Numbered from the stretch's first letter, positions 41,115 to 51,742 are shown. The stretch: 64,000 nt of DNA from Dinoroseobacter sp039192165 (GCA_039192165.1 JBCCXD010000004.1:186001-250000); one strand, 5' to 3'. Translations and numbers: made by a program. The notes: a model not told the origin generated them from the sequence alone.

Positions 41115-43606
41115 GCGATACAGACGGCAAAAAAACACTTGGTTTGCGCAGCGGGTCTCGGACCGGTCAGGTGAAGCAGAGCTTCAGCCACGGCCGGACC
41201 AAAAACGTTGTGGTTGAGACCAAGCGCAAGCGCGTTCTGGTACCCAAGCCCGGAGCCGGCAAAGCCCAAGGCGGTGCAGGTGACCCGGCCAAACCCGCCG
41301 GTGCGACCGATGCGGAAATGGAGCGCCGCCTGAAGGCGCTTGCCGCGGCGAAAGCACGCGAGTCCGAGGAAGAAGAACGCCGCGCACAGGAGGCCAAGGA
41401 GCGCGAGGAAGAACGCGCCCGTCGACGTGCCGAGATCGAAGCCAAGGAGCGCGAAGAGCGAGAGCGCGAGGAGCGCGCCCGCCAGAAGGCGGAAGAGGAA
41501 GAGGCGCGCAAGCGCGAGGAAGCAGAAGTCAAGCGTGCGCCGGCAAAGGCGAAGAGCAGCGAGCCGGCCGCAGCGGCACCGGCAGACCCAGCGGCCGCGC
41601 AAGCGGACGCGGCGCGCAGCGGCAAAGGCCCGGCACGCAGCAAACCCACCGAACGCGAGCGCGAGCGTGACCGCCGCGAAAACAAAGGCGGCAAGGGCGG
41701 TGATCGGCGTCGTTCTGGCAAGCTGACCCTGAACCAGGCCCTGTCCGGTGACGGTGGGCGTCAGAAGTCGCTGGCGGCCATGAAACGCAAGCAGGAGCGC
41801 GAGCGCCGCAAAGCGATGGGAGGCACCCAGGAGCGCGAGAAGGTCGTGCGTGACGTGCAGCTGCCGGAAGCGATTGTGGTCCAGGAACTGGCCAACCGAA
41901 TGGCCGAGCGCGTCGCGGATGTCGTCAAAGCGCTCATGACAAACGGAATCATGGCGACACAGAACCAGTCTATCGATGCCGATACCGCGGAGCTCATTAT
42001 CGAGGAGTTCGGGCATAAGGTCGTTCGCGTCTCTGACGCCGATGTTGAAGACGTCATCGACACCGTAGATGACAAGGCCGAAGACCTTGAGGCGCGCCCG
42101 CCGGTCATCACTGTGATGGGGCATGTCGACCACGGCAAGACCTCGCTTCTGGATGCCATTCGCAACGCAAAGGTCGTCTCCGGAGAGGCAGGCGGCATCA
42201 CCCAGCATATCGGCGCCTATCAGGTGAAAACCAACGGCGGTCAGTTGCTGAGCTTCCTTGACACACCGGGCCACGCGGCCTTTACGTCGATGCGCGCGCG
42301 CGGCGCGCAAGTTACTGATATTGTTGTTCTTGTGGTGGCCGCGGATGATGCGGTGATGCCGCAAACCGTTGAAGCCATCAACCACGCCAAGGCGGCCGAG
42401 GTGCCCATGATTGTGGCGATCAACAAGATCGACAAACCGGAAGCCAATGCTGACAAGGTCCGGACCGATCTTCTGCAGCACGAAGTGATCGTCGAGCAGT
42501 TGTCAGGGGATGTGCAGGATGTTGAGGTGTCGGCCATCAGCGGTCAGGGGCTCGATACGCTTTTGGAATCGATTGCCCTGCAGGCGGAAATTCTCGAACT
42601 CAAAGCCAATCCAAAACGCGCAGCATCCGGGGCGGTGATCGAAGCGCAGCTTGATGTCGGACGGGGTCCGGTCGCAACCGTTCTGGTGCAGAACGGCACG
42701 TTGCGCCGTGGCGACATATTTGTTGTCGGCGAACAGTGGGGCAAGGTCCGCGCGCTGATCAACGACAAGGGCGAACGTGTGAACGAGGCCGGACCTTCGG
42801 TGCCAGTTGAAGTTCTGGGTCTGAATGGCACGCCGGAAGCGGGCGACGTTCTGAATGTGGTCGACACTGAAGCGCAGGCGCGCGAAATCGCGGCGTATCG
42901 AGAGCAGGCGGCGAAAGACAAGCGGGCAGCCGCCGGCGCCGCAACCACGCTCGATCAGCTTCTTGCAAAGGCGAAAGCAGACGAAAATGTTGCTGAACTG
43001 CCCATCCTTGTAAAAGCGGATGTGCAGGGCTCCGCTGAAGCGATTGGACAGGCCATGGAGAAGATCGGCAACGACGAAGTGCGTGTGCGCGTTCTCCATT
43101 CCGGCGTTGGCGCGATCACCGAAAGCGATATCGGGTTGGCTGAGGCATCCAATGCACCGGTGATTGGGTTCAACGTCCGTGCGAACGCACCGGCCCGCAG
43201 CGCAGCGCAACAAAAAGGCGTTGAGATCCGCTACTATTCGGTGATTTACGATCTGGTGGATGATGTCAAAGCGGCCGCCTCTGGCCTGTTGAGCGCAGAG
43301 ATCCGCGAGAACTTCATCGGATATGCCGAGATCAAAGAAGTCTTCAAAGTTTCCGGCGTCGGGAAAGTGGCGGGTTGTCTTGTCACCGAAGGCATCGCGA
43401 GACGTTCTGCCGGCGTACGGCTGTTGCGCGACAACGTGGTGATCCATGAAGGAACACTTAAGACCCTGAAGCGGTTCAAAGATGAAGTGAAAGAAGTGCA
43501 GTCCGGCCAGGAATGCGGCATGGCCTTCGAGAACTACGATGATGTTCGCCCCGGCGACGTGATCGAGATCTTTGAGCGCGAGGAAGTCGAACGCAGCCTC
43601 GAGTAA
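41111..43606 (+). CDS. infB: Translation initiation factor IF-2
   Basis: GTPase that brings initiator tRNA to the 30S subunit. The 831-residue protein has a long charged N-terminal region rich in Glu/Arg/Lys repeats (about 55-240), the G domain with GHVDHGKTS from Gly337, DTPGH and NKID, and the C-terminal domains ending KRFKDEVKEVQSGQECGM. Length is typical for alphaproteobacteria. The biased N-terminal region is low-complexity coding, not a DNA repeat. It ends the rimP operon; a strong terminator follows after 24 bp. Confidence 0.97.
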   Translation: MSDTDGKKTLGLRSGSRTGQVKQSFSHGRTKNVVVETKRKRVLVPKPGAGKAQGGAGDPAKPAGATDAEMERRLKALAAAKARESEEEERRAQEAKEREEERARRRAEIEAKEREEREREERARQKAEEEEARKREEAEVKRAPAKAKSSEPAAAAPADPAAAQADAARSGKGPARSKPTERERERDRRENKGGKGGDRRRSGKLTLNQALSGDGGRQKSLAAMKRKQERERRKAMGGTQEREKVVRDVQLPEAIVVQELANRMAERVADVVKALMTNGIMATQNQSIDADTAELIIEEFGHKVVRVSDADVEDVIDTVDDKAEDLEARPPVITVMGHVDHGKTSLLDAIRNAKVVSGEAGGITQHIGAYQVKTNGGQLLSFLDTPGHAAFTSMRARGAQVTDIVVLVVAADDAVMPQTVEAINHAKAAEVPMIVAINKIDKPEANADKVRTDLLQHEVIVEQLSGDVQDVEVSAISGQGLDTLLESIALQAEILELKANPKRAASGAVIEAQLDVGRGPVATVLVQNGTLRRGDIFVVGEQWGKVRALINDKGERVNEAGPSVPVEVLGLNGTPEAGDVLNVVDTEAQAREIAAYREQAAKDKRAAAGAATTLDQLLAKAKADENVAELPILVKADVQGSAEAIGQAMEKIGNDEVRVRVLHSGVGAITESDIGLAEASNAPVIGFNVRANAPARSAAQQKGVEIRYYSVIYDLVDDVKAAASGLLSAEIRENFIGYAEIKEVFKVSGVGKVAGCLVTEGIARRSAGVRLLRDNVVIHEGTLKTLKRFKDEVKEVQSGQECGMAFENYDDVRPGDVIEIFEREEVERSLE

Positions 43607-43630
43607 AGGCTTACGTCTGACTGAAACTAG

Positions 43631-43660
43631 AAAAGGTGGCCGCAGGGCCACCTTTTCATT
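43631..43660. terminator. Terminator after infB, shared with the small minus-strand gene
   Basis: AAAAGGTGGCC / GGCCACCTTTT form an 11-bp perfect stem with a GCAG loop, flanked by A-rich and T-rich sequence. It can serve infB on plus and the 44-residue gene on minus. Confidence 0.88.
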
Positions 43661-43680
43661 TTGGCATTCAGTTTAATCGG

Positions 43681-43815
43681 TTACGCGGCGCGACCGATGG
43701 GCGTGCCTTCGAATGTCCGGGTACCTACACGAACAACGATCCGTCCGTCATCCAAAGCCTTTACAAAAAAGCCCTGAATGGACACGCAGCTTCCGAGGGT
43801 GATGGTGCGAAGCAT
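43681..43815 (-). CDS. 44-residue small protein downstream of infB, function unknown
   Basis: A short frame with good coding character: ATG at 43815, stop at 43683-43681, preceded by GGAGA five bases before the ATG, and followed by the bidirectional terminator. The product starts MLRTITLGSCVSIQGFF and has VKALDDGRIVVRVGTRTFEG, a likely two- or three-strand beta sheet; it ends TPIGRAA. It is too short for most gene callers. I recall similar small proteins near infB in other Rhodobacteraceae, but not a function. Reading frame, ribosome site and terminator all agree. Confidence 0.72.
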   Translation of the reverse strand: MLRTITLGSCVSIQGFFVKALDDGRIVVRVGTRTFEGTPIGRAA

Positions 43816-43839
43816 GATGTCTCCAAAAGTGCTATACTT

Positions 43840-43848
43840 TGTGGATAA
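43840..43848 (-). promoter_or_regulatory. Perfect DnaA box
   Basis: TTATCCACA on the minus strand, 25 bp upstream of the ATG of the 44-residue gene. It matches the strongest DnaA box, but a single copy is expected by chance about once per 130 kb on both strands. Confidence 0.4.
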
Positions 43849-43879
43849 CAGATTGGTGAGCTAATTTCATTATAAATCT

Positions 43880-43922
43880 GCTACAAAAACGCAGGATTCT
43901 GCCAAATTGTAGCGATTTTTTT
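43880..43922 (+). terminator. Plus-strand terminator-like hairpin without an assigned transcript
   Basis: GCTACAA (43880-43886) pairs with TTGTAGC (43907-43913), with an inner GCAG/CTGC pairing, followed by GA and seven T residues. No plus-strand gene precedes it after the infB terminator, so it may end a small RNA, or work weakly as the mutT end on the other strand. Confidence 0.5.
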
Positions 43923-43942
43923 GCTCAATATTAGAAATCGCC

Positions 43943-44341
43943 TCAAAGCCAGTCGCGCAAAACAGGAATCAGCGGGATATCTGCGGCGGGCATGGGGTAC
44001 GTCCGCAGCTCTGATGCACGCGCCCATGCAAGGGTCTGGCCTTCCTTTGGCTGCGGTATTCCTTCCCATTTTCGGCAGGCAAAAAGCGGCATAAGCAAAT
44101 GGAAAGTGTCGTAGCTATGCGACGCGAATGTCAGCGGCGCGAGACAACTGTCCCATGTCTCTATGCCAAGTTCTTCGTGCAATTCCCTGACCAAACATGC
44201 TTCCGGCGTTTCGTCTGGTTCGACCTTTCCACCCGGGAACTCCCACAGCCCGGCCATCGATTTTCCTTCGGGACGCTGAGCCAGCAAGACCCTGCTGTCG
44301 CGATCGATAAGGGCCACTGCGGACACCAGCACCACTTTCAT
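43943..44341 (-). CDS. mutT: MutT-like Nudix hydrolase (8-oxo-dGTP pyrophosphatase)
   Basis: Removes oxidised guanine nucleotides from the pool. The 132-residue protein has the full Nudix box (Gly37 to Gly59; the REL and EE at residues 52-57) after the WEFPGGKVEPDE segment, and the C-terminal helix of MutT. Its start overlaps the argJ stop (ATGA), so it is the last gene of the parvulin-argJ-mutT operon. Confidence 0.93.
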   Translation of the reverse strand: MKVVLVSAVALIDRDSRVLLAQRPEGKSMAGLWEFPGGKVEPDETPEACLVRELHEELGIETWDSCLAPLTFASHSYDTFHLLMPLFACRKWEGIPQPKEGQTLAWARASELRTYPMPAADIPLIPVLRDWL

Positions 44342-45666
44342 GATCGATAGTCCGCATTAATTTCGATGTAGCGTTTTGTAAGATCGCACGTCCACATCGT
44401 GGCAGTGCCATCCCCAATGCCGAGGTCGACGCCGATTCTGATCTCGGAGTTTTGCATATAAGTCGCCCCGTCTTCTTCTGTATAGCTCTCTGCAACCCAG
44501 CCTTTTTCCGCGACAAGAATGTCACCGAACCGGATTGTTAAACGGTCCCGGTCTGCGGTCGCGCCAGACTTTCCAACTGCCATGACCACCCGCCCCCAGT
44601 TCGGATCCTCCCCAGCCGCTGCGGTTTTGATAAGCGGGGAATTGGCCACACTGCGGGCCACTGCCCAGGCATCCGGTTCAGAGGCGGCGCCCGTTACAGC
44701 AACCTCGATCAGCTTGGTTGCGCCCTCTCCGTCGCGTACAACCTGGAGCGCAAGGTTGTGCATGACCGATCCGAGGGCCTTCTCGAACGCTGCGCCATCT
44801 GCACTGTCAGGATCGGTGATCCTGGTGTTCCCACTATGCCCGGTCGCCGCGCACAGGAGCGTGTCAGAAGTCGAGGTATCGCCGTCCACTGTGATTGCGT
44901 TGAAACTCCGTGCATTCAACCGGGAAACGAGCGTCTGCAAGGCCTGCTGAGAGATCTGCACGTCCGTAAAGATATAAACAAGCATTGTCGCCATATCTGG
45001 CGCGATCATGCCCGATCCCTTGGCGATGCCTGCGATCTTGACCGATTTGCCGTCAATTTCTGTCTCTGCAAAGGCGCCTTTGGCATAGGTATCGGTTGTC
45101 ATGATCGCTTGGGCAGCCTCTTGCAGGCCGCCCGGACGGAGTCGTTGCGCCAGATCTGCGATGTTATCCGTGATCTTATGGGCGGGCAGCGGTTCGCCAA
45201 TGACACCGGTGGAGCTTGTAAACACGCGCGAAACCGGCACCGAGAGCGCCTCAGCAAGAGCTTTAGTAACCTGTTCAACAGTTCCGGAACCTGCAGCACC
45301 GGTGAACGCGTTTGCATTGCCTGCGTTCACAAAGACAACCGCACCGGTGTTCGACGCAACGGGCATAGCAAGCTTTGCCTCACAGTCCAGGACTGGTGCC
45401 GAGCGCGTGCCTGAACGGGTAAAAACCCCCGCAACGACACTGCCTGGCGCGAGAAGCGTCAAGAGGACATCGTCGCGCCCCTTGTACTTGATGCCCGCAG
45501 CGCCCGTGGCCATCTGCACGCCCATAATATCGGGCAGCTCAGGGAACGCGGCCGGAGCCAGCGGCGACACAAGCGGTCCGTCGGGCTGGCGCGCCGCAGC
45601 GCGCGCCATCTTGCGCAGGCGGGCCGCCGCCCGCCAGTTTGCACGCATTTCAGACTTCAGCGTCAT
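44338..45666 (-). CDS. argJ: Bifunctional ornithine acetyltransferase / N-acetylglutamate synthase
   Basis: Transfers acetyl from N-acetylornithine to glutamate in arginine synthesis. The precursor is cleaved before a threonine in the SGMIAPDMATML motif (Thr227 counted from the ATG at 45666) into two chains. Other family motifs are VFVNAGNANAFTG and FTSSTGVIGEPLP. The N-terminus before VSPLAPAAFPELPDI is about 30 residues longer than usual and basic, so the true start is uncertain (TTG 45675, ATG 45666, 45648 or 45609). It lies 15 bp after the parvulin gene and overlaps mutT. Confidence 0.93.
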   Translation of the reverse strand: MTLKSEMRANWRAAARLRKMARAAARQPDGPLVSPLAPAAFPELPDIMGVQMATGAAGIKYKGRDDVLLTLLAPGSVVAGVFTRSGTRSAPVLDCEAKLAMPVASNTGAVVFVNAGNANAFTGAAGSGTVEQVTKALAEALSVPVSRVFTSSTGVIGEPLPAHKITDNIADLAQRLRPGGLQEAAQAIMTTDTYAKGAFAETEIDGKSVKIAGIAKGSGMIAPDMATMLVYIFTDVQISQQALQTLVSRLNARSFNAITVDGDTSTSDTLLCAATGHSGNTRITDPDSADGAAFEKALGSVMHNLALQVVRDGEGATKLIEVAVTGAASEPDAWAVARSVANSPLIKTAAAGEDPNWGRVVMAVGKSGATADRDRLTIRFGDILVAEKGWVAESYTEEDGATYMQNSEIRIGVDLGIGDGTATMWTCDLTKRYIEINADYRS

Positions 45667-45681
45667 TCCAAACAACGCAGC

Positions 45682-46524
45682 TTAGTCCAGAAGCGACGCG
45701 TCGCGCACTGCGGCAGGATCAATTTCGGTTTCCGACCGCTCGATTGCGACACCCGCAGTCAGCGACTCAATAGCTTCCTGTATGGCCGCCTGTTCGAGCT
45801 CTGCAACGATCTCGGCGCGTACTTCTTCAAGTTGCGGCGGTTGTATGTCACGTGTCTCGTTCAGCTGGATGATGTGCCAACCGAATTGCGTTTGTACTGG
45901 CTGCGAGACAGCACCGACATCGAGCGCAACAACCGCGTTCTCAAACGGAGCAACCATCATTCCTTCGCTGAACCAGCCCAGGTCTCCGCCATTGGGGCCT
46001 GATGGGCCAATGGAGCGGCTTTGTGCGAGCTCGCTGAAGTTTGCACCTGCGCCCAACTCTTCGATGATCGCCTGCGCTTCCTCCTCTGTCTCTACAAGGA
46101 TATGCGCGGCGTTGTATTCCTTGCCGGCCTCACCTCCAAGATACTGCTCGTCATAGGTGGTTTGGACAGCAGCATCGTTCACGGCGGCCTCGGCGGCTCC
46201 ACGCAACACAATGTTCGCAAGAAAAGCGCGGCGTTCATTTTGCAAACCAAGTTCCGCGCGGGGTGACAGGGCATCTCCCAGTGACTGTGCAAGTGCCGAC
46301 TGCTGGATAAGCTGATCCAGAATTCCGTCGTAAAGCACATCGTCGGGGAGCTGCTTATATTGATCGGGCAGGCTCTCCTGAACCGCAATAACATGCCCCA
46401 GAGTAATCGGTTCATCCCCGACCGTGGCCAGAACCGTGGCTGCGTCCTGTGCGGTCGCCGCGATCGGCAGGGTCAGAAGGGCTCCCGCGAGCATCGCGGC
46501 GGCCGGTTTGATTGAAAGTGTCAC
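45682..46524 (-). CDS. Periplasmic parvulin-type peptidyl-prolyl isomerase
   Basis: A 280-residue precursor with a signal peptide (about 1-25, cleaved near ATAQDA) and a parvulin domain (about 130-225) with the AAHILVETEEEA strand, GGDLGWFSEGMMV and FGWHIIQL motifs. It probably folds exported or outer-membrane proteins. It is the first gene of the operon with argJ and mutT, and divergent from secA, whose product exports its clients. Similar proteins are annotated prsA or plp; no symbol is safe. Confidence 0.9.
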   Translation of the reverse strand: MTLSIKPAAAMLAGALLTLPIAATAQDAATVLATVGDEPITLGHVIAVQESLPDQYKQLPDDVLYDGILDQLIQQSALAQSLGDALSPRAELGLQNERRAFLANIVLRGAAEAAVNDAAVQTTYDEQYLGGEAGKEYNAAHILVETEEEAQAIIEELGAGANFSELAQSRSIGPSGPNGGDLGWFSEGMMVAPFENAVVALDVGAVSQPVQTQFGWHIIQLNETRDIQPPQLEEVRAEIVAELEQAAIQEAIESLTAGVAIERSETEIDPAAVRDASLLD

Positions 46525-46750
46525 GGAAGTGTCTCCTTTTGCGCGCTTCAGAGCGGCGTTTTGGCCTGTCCAGCTAGGCCACGTTGACAGTTTTGGGGTG
46601 GCCCCTTATGTGCCATCAGGACCCCGTAGGCCGGGTGACCGCGCCGTCTTACGCCGTTTCTATGCCGCAGCCGAGGCGCGGGCAAGCACGGAGCTCGGGG
46701 CGAAGATCACGATAGGTCGAGACGGCCGCAACCGGAGCGAAATCGCGCAG

Positions 46751-49483
46751 ATGCTTGGTATTGGAACAATCGCCAAAAAGGTTTTCGGAACGCCGAATGA
46801 CCGCAAAGTAAAATCGGTTCGGTCCGTGGTGGCCAAGATCAACGCCCTAGAGCCACAGTTCGAGGCGCTCGATGATGCTGGCCTGGTTGCCAAGACCGAG
46901 GAGTTTAAGATCCGGATCGGTCAGGGGGAAAGTCTTGACGACATCCTGCCCGAGGCTTTTGCCAATGCGCGCGAAGCGGCCAAGCGCGCCCTTGGGCTGC
47001 GCGCCTTCGACACTCAACTGATCGGTGGTATTTTTCTCCATCAGGGGAATATTTCCGAGATGAAGACCGGCGAGGGAAAAACGCTGGTGGCTACGCTTCC
47101 GGCCTACTTAAATGCGCTCACCGGGCGCGGCGTGCACATCGTCACGGTGAACGACTACCTTGCGCGGCGTGACGCGGAATGGATGGGCAAGGTCTATACC
47201 CAACTCGGTATGACCACGGGCGTGGTCGTGCCGTTCCAGCCGGAGGATGAGAAGCGCAGAGCCTATGGCGCCGACATCACTTATGCCACCAATAACGAGC
47301 TGGGCTTTGACTATCTGCGCGATAACATGAAGTCCGAGCTCGACCAGATGTCTCAACGCGGACACTACTTTGCGATTGTCGACGAGGTAGACAGTATTCT
47401 GATCGACGAGGCGCGTACGCCGCTCATCATCTCAGGTCCCAGCCAGGATAAGAGTGAGCTTTACGTCGCTGTCGACAAAGTTATCCCTCGCGTGGAAGAC
47501 GAACATTTTACGCTCGATGAAAAGACCCGGAATGTCACCTTTACCGATGAGGGGAACGAGTTCCTTGAGGAGCTTCTGCACGCTGAGGGTCTGCTGCCAG
47601 AAGGTCAGTCGCTATACGATCCGGAATCAACCACCATTGTGCACCACATCAACCAGGGCCTGCGCGCCCACAAGTTGTTCAACAAAGATCAGCAATATAT
47701 CGTGCGCGGAAGCGACGTTGTCCTGATTGATGAATTCACCGGGCGTATGACCCCAGGGCGCCGGCTTGCCGACGGGCTTCATCAGGCAATCGAAGCGAAA
47801 GAGGGTGTTTCGATTCAATCGGAAAACGTGACACTGGCGTCGGTAACCTTCCAGAACTACTTCCGACTTTACGAAAAACTGGGCGGCATGACCGGGACGG
47901 CAGCAACCGAAGCCGAGGAGTTTGCCGAAATCTACGGGCTCGGCGTTGTTGAGATCCCGACCAACAAACCGATTGCCCGGGAAGATGAGCACGACCAGAT
48001 CTATCGCACACAGCAAGAGAAGTTCGATGCGATTGTGAAGATGATCGGTGAGGCGCATTCCAAAGGCCAGCCTGTTCTGGTCGGGACAACATCGATCGAC
48101 AAGTCCGAGTTCCTCTCGCAGTTGCTGAAGAAGGCAGAGGTTCCGCACAATGTTCTGAATGCACGCCAGCACGAGCAGGAAGCACAGATCGTTGCCGATG
48201 CAGGCAAACTGGGTGCCGTCACCATTGCAACCAATATGGCTGGACGCGGTACCGACATTCAGCTTGGTGGCAATGTCGAAATGAAAGTTCTGGAAGCCCT
48301 TGCGGCCGACCCCGATGCGCATCCCGACGAGGTGCGCGCCAAGATCGAGGCCGAACACTCGGACGAGAAAGAGAAGGTGCTCGCAGCAGGCGGTCTGTTC
48401 GTCCTAGCGACAGAACGGCATGAGAGCCGGCGCATCGACAACCAGTTGCGCGGTCGCTCCGGCCGTCAGGGCGATCCGGGCCGCTCGTCATTCTTCCTGA
48501 GCCTCGAAGACGACCTGATGCGGATTTTTGGATCTGAACGTCTGGACAAGGTGCTGTCCTCGCTTGGCATGAAAGAGGGCGAGGCAATCATCCACCCTTG
48601 GGTCAACAAGTCGCTCGAGAAAGCGCAAGCCAAGGTCGAGGGTCGAAACTTCGATATCCGTAAACAGCTTTTGAAGTTCGACGATGTGATGAACGATCAG
48701 CGAAAGACGATCTTCAGCCAGCGTATGGAGATCATGGAAGCCGACGACGTCTCTGAGATCACGCAGGACATGCGACATCAGGTTATCGATGATCTGGTCG
48801 ACACGTTTATCCCGGAACGCTCTTACGCGGATCAATGGGATACCGAGGGCCTAAAGTCTGCGGTGGCCGAGAAACTGGGCATCGACGTCGATGTTGTTGC
48901 CTGGGGCGAAGAAGAAGGTGTCGACGACGAGGTTATTCGCGAGCGGCTTTCCAAAGCTTCCGATGAATTCATGGCAGCGAAAGCGGTCCAGTTCGGCGTT
49001 GAAAATATGCGCCGGATCGAAAAGCAGTTGCTGTTGCAGACGATTGACGCGAAGTGGCGCGACCACTTACTGACACTTGAGCATCTGCGATCAGTGGTCG
49101 GGTTCCGTGGCTATGCGCAGCGCGACCCGCTCAACGAGTATAAGACAGAAGGATTCCAGTTGTTTGGGGGGCTTCTGGACGGGCTGCGTGAAGAAGTTTC
49201 GGAAAAGCTCGCTCAAATCCGGCCACTGACGGAAGAAGAGCAGCGCGCGATGCTCGAGCAGATGGCCGCGCAGCAAGCTGCTGCTGCCAAGGCGGCCGAT
49301 GCAGCTGCATCTGTTGCGGAGGGCGCAACTGCGCCAGATGTGACCGAGCCAGATGTGAAGGAACCACTCGTTGAAGGGTTCAAGGAGGACGACCCGTCGA
49401 CTTGGGGCAATCCGGGACGCAACGATGCATGCCCCTGTGGATCCGGCAAGAAATTCAAGCATTGCCATGGGCGCTACGCTTGA
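46751..49483 (+). CDS. secA: Preprotein translocase ATPase SecA
   Basis: Motor of the Sec export pathway. The 910-residue protein starts MLGIGTIAKKVFGTPNDRK, has the Walker A MKTGEGKTLVA near residue 104, a DEVDSILIDEARTP motif and the C-terminal zinc-binding CPCGSGKKFKHCH (Cys894, Cys896, Cys905, His906). The frame is open 109 codons further upstream but that part has no SecA similarity. Divergent from the parvulin gene. The TGA overlaps the next gene (TGATG). Confidence 0.97.
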   Translation: MLGIGTIAKKVFGTPNDRKVKSVRSVVAKINALEPQFEALDDAGLVAKTEEFKIRIGQGESLDDILPEAFANAREAAKRALGLRAFDTQLIGGIFLHQGNISEMKTGEGKTLVATLPAYLNALTGRGVHIVTVNDYLARRDAEWMGKVYTQLGMTTGVVVPFQPEDEKRRAYGADITYATNNELGFDYLRDNMKSELDQMSQRGHYFAIVDEVDSILIDEARTPLIISGPSQDKSELYVAVDKVIPRVEDEHFTLDEKTRNVTFTDEGNEFLEELLHAEGLLPEGQSLYDPESTTIVHHINQGLRAHKLFNKDQQYIVRGSDVVLIDEFTGRMTPGRRLADGLHQAIEAKEGVSIQSENVTLASVTFQNYFRLYEKLGGMTGTAATEAEEFAEIYGLGVVEIPTNKPIAREDEHDQIYRTQQEKFDAIVKMIGEAHSKGQPVLVGTTSIDKSEFLSQLLKKAEVPHNVLNARQHEQEAQIVADAGKLGAVTIATNMAGRGTDIQLGGNVEMKVLEALAADPDAHPDEVRAKIEAEHSDEKEKVLAAGGLFVLATERHESRRIDNQLRGRSGRQGDPGRSSFFLSLEDDLMRIFGSERLDKVLSSLGMKEGEAIIHPWVNKSLEKAQAKVEGRNFDIRKQLLKFDDVMNDQRKTIFSQRMEIMEADDVSEITQDMRHQVIDDLVDTFIPERSYADQWDTEGLKSAVAEKLGIDVDVVAWGEEEGVDDEVIRERLSKASDEFMAAKAVQFGVENMRRIEKQLLLQTIDAKWRDHLLTLEHLRSVVGFRGYAQRDPLNEYKTEGFQLFGGLLDGLREEVSEKLAQIRPLTEEEQRAMLEQMAAQQAAAAKAADAAASVAEGATAPDVTEPDVKEPLVEGFKEDDPSTWGNPGRNDACPCGSGKKFKHCHGRYA

Positions 49484-50989
49484 TGCGCGTTGGTGCGTGG
49501 GCAGCGATTGTCTGCGCACTTTTCTCTGGATTGGCTTTGGCAAATCCGGTGACACTTTCCGCCAAGCGCGGAGATTTCTCGGTATCCGGCGAACTGCGCA
49601 GCTTTGATGGCCTATACTACCGCGTTCTGACCGACGCGGGCCCAATAACCCTGCGCGCGGAAGCCGTGGAATGCTCAGGGTCTGCTTGTCCGGCCGCGGG
49701 CACAACAACCGGCTTCACAATGGCGGTCGCGCATAGCCTGGCCGATGTACTGGTGCCCGCTCTGATCAGAGCTTTTGCTGCCGACCTTGGGATGTCAGTA
49801 GAGGTTGAAAAAAGCGGTACGCAGGTGGCTTTCCGGCTGTCAGGACAAGGCACGCAACGTGGCGGTTTTCCGATCAAACTGCGCATGATGAGTGCGTCAG
49901 AGACCTTCGCGGACCTTGCCGCTCAAGCTTCCGACCTTGCGATTGTGGATCGATCGATCTCTGAAGCTGAGCTGACGATATTGAGCGACGCCGGTTTGGG
50001 GAACATGGCGGAGCCGTCGCAGGAGATGCTACTGGCCCTGGATGGTCTTGCAGTTGCGGTGTCACCGCAACGGCGAGAAACGGAGGTGTCGCTTGATGCG
50101 CTCGCAGAGGCCGCTGCGTCGCCGGAACCTCGCTGGTCCGATCTTGGATTTGGTGAAGATGCCCCTTTGGCCTTGATGTTGCGTGCTCAGGGCGAGGACA
50201 TGGCCCGCCTAACGGCCTTTCTCGGCCCTTTTGCTGCTCCGGTGGAGTACCGCCTAGATGCAAGCGCCGTGGCCCGAGGACTAAGGACCGACCAGTCCCA
50301 TCTGGGTATTCTGCCTGCCAGTGCTTTGGGCGCCACGCGGGGGCTCAGGCTGAAGGAACCCTGTGGGCTCGGGCACGCCCCAAGCAGCGCGCAAATGGCG
50401 ATGGGCAGATACCCTTGGGTGGTTCCTGTAAAAACCTACAAACCTGATCTCCGTCCTCCGCAGGAACTGATGAAGTTCGTCGGGTTCCTCTCGACGGATA
50501 CCGCGGCACGCGTAGTACGACGTGCTGGTTTCGCCCGACCTTCGTCTGAGTTTGTTCTGGATGATCTGGCCGAACGGGCTCTCGCCGGGCTGCGTCTAAG
50601 TGCGCCGAGTACACTGCCGCGCCTGCAAGCGCTCGTTGCGCGACTGAGCCTCGCACGTCAGATCGCAGTTTCAGTTCCTGCGCGCACGGAAACCGGTCCG
50701 ATGCGAGGCGTTCAGCGCCTTGCGCTGCAAGAACTTGCACGCGGCCTCAGGGCCGGAGATGTCGAGGCCAGCGAGATCATTTTTGTGGCCAGCGGACCCG
50801 ACGCCGCGACTGCCCGCGTCTATGCACAAGCTGTGATCGATCGGCTTTCAGCGCTGGCGCCGGAACACGCGCAGGGGTTGACGGACGCACAGATTGAAAT
50901 CGACGGGGCACTTCTGCCGGTCGCGTGCCAGGGCGCGCCCTGGGCAGACTGGATGAATGCCCGCGTCGACGTCTGGTTGTTAGAGCCGA

Positions 50990-51018
<29 letters not shown>
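49483..51018 (+). CDS. Exported PBP-like protein with C-terminal OmpA-like domain
   Basis: A 511-residue exported protein: signal peptide (1-20, ALA-NP), a small domain starting VTLSAKRGDFSVSGEL with Cys64/Cys69 (VECSGSACP), a PstS/phosphate-binding-like domain (about 80-390) with KFVGFLSTDTAARVV near its end, and a degraded OmpA-like C-terminal domain (about 405-511; ARVYAQAVIDRLSAL, ARVDVWLLEP). The start at 49483 overlaps secA (TGATG), so it is translationally coupled. The C-terminus could contact peptidoglycan. Ligand and role are unknown. Its 3' end overlaps the convergent radC by 29 bp. Confidence 0.8.

Positions 51019-51742
<724 letters not shown>

Noticed and set aside
41330..41830. 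Repetitive GAG/CGC-rich DNA in infB
   Set aside because: It is the normal charged low-complexity region of alphaproteobacterial IF-2, encoded in frame, not a mobile or tandem repeat.
40931..42481. Minus-strand open frame opposite infB with a Leu/Ala-rich hydrophobic stretch
   Set aside because: The hydrophobic run is the antisense of the Glu/Arg/Lys-rich N-terminal region of IF-2, not a membrane protein.
46424..46750. N-terminal extension of secA
   Set aside because: The extra 109 codons overlap the divergent parvulin gene and have no SecA similarity; the normal start is 46751.
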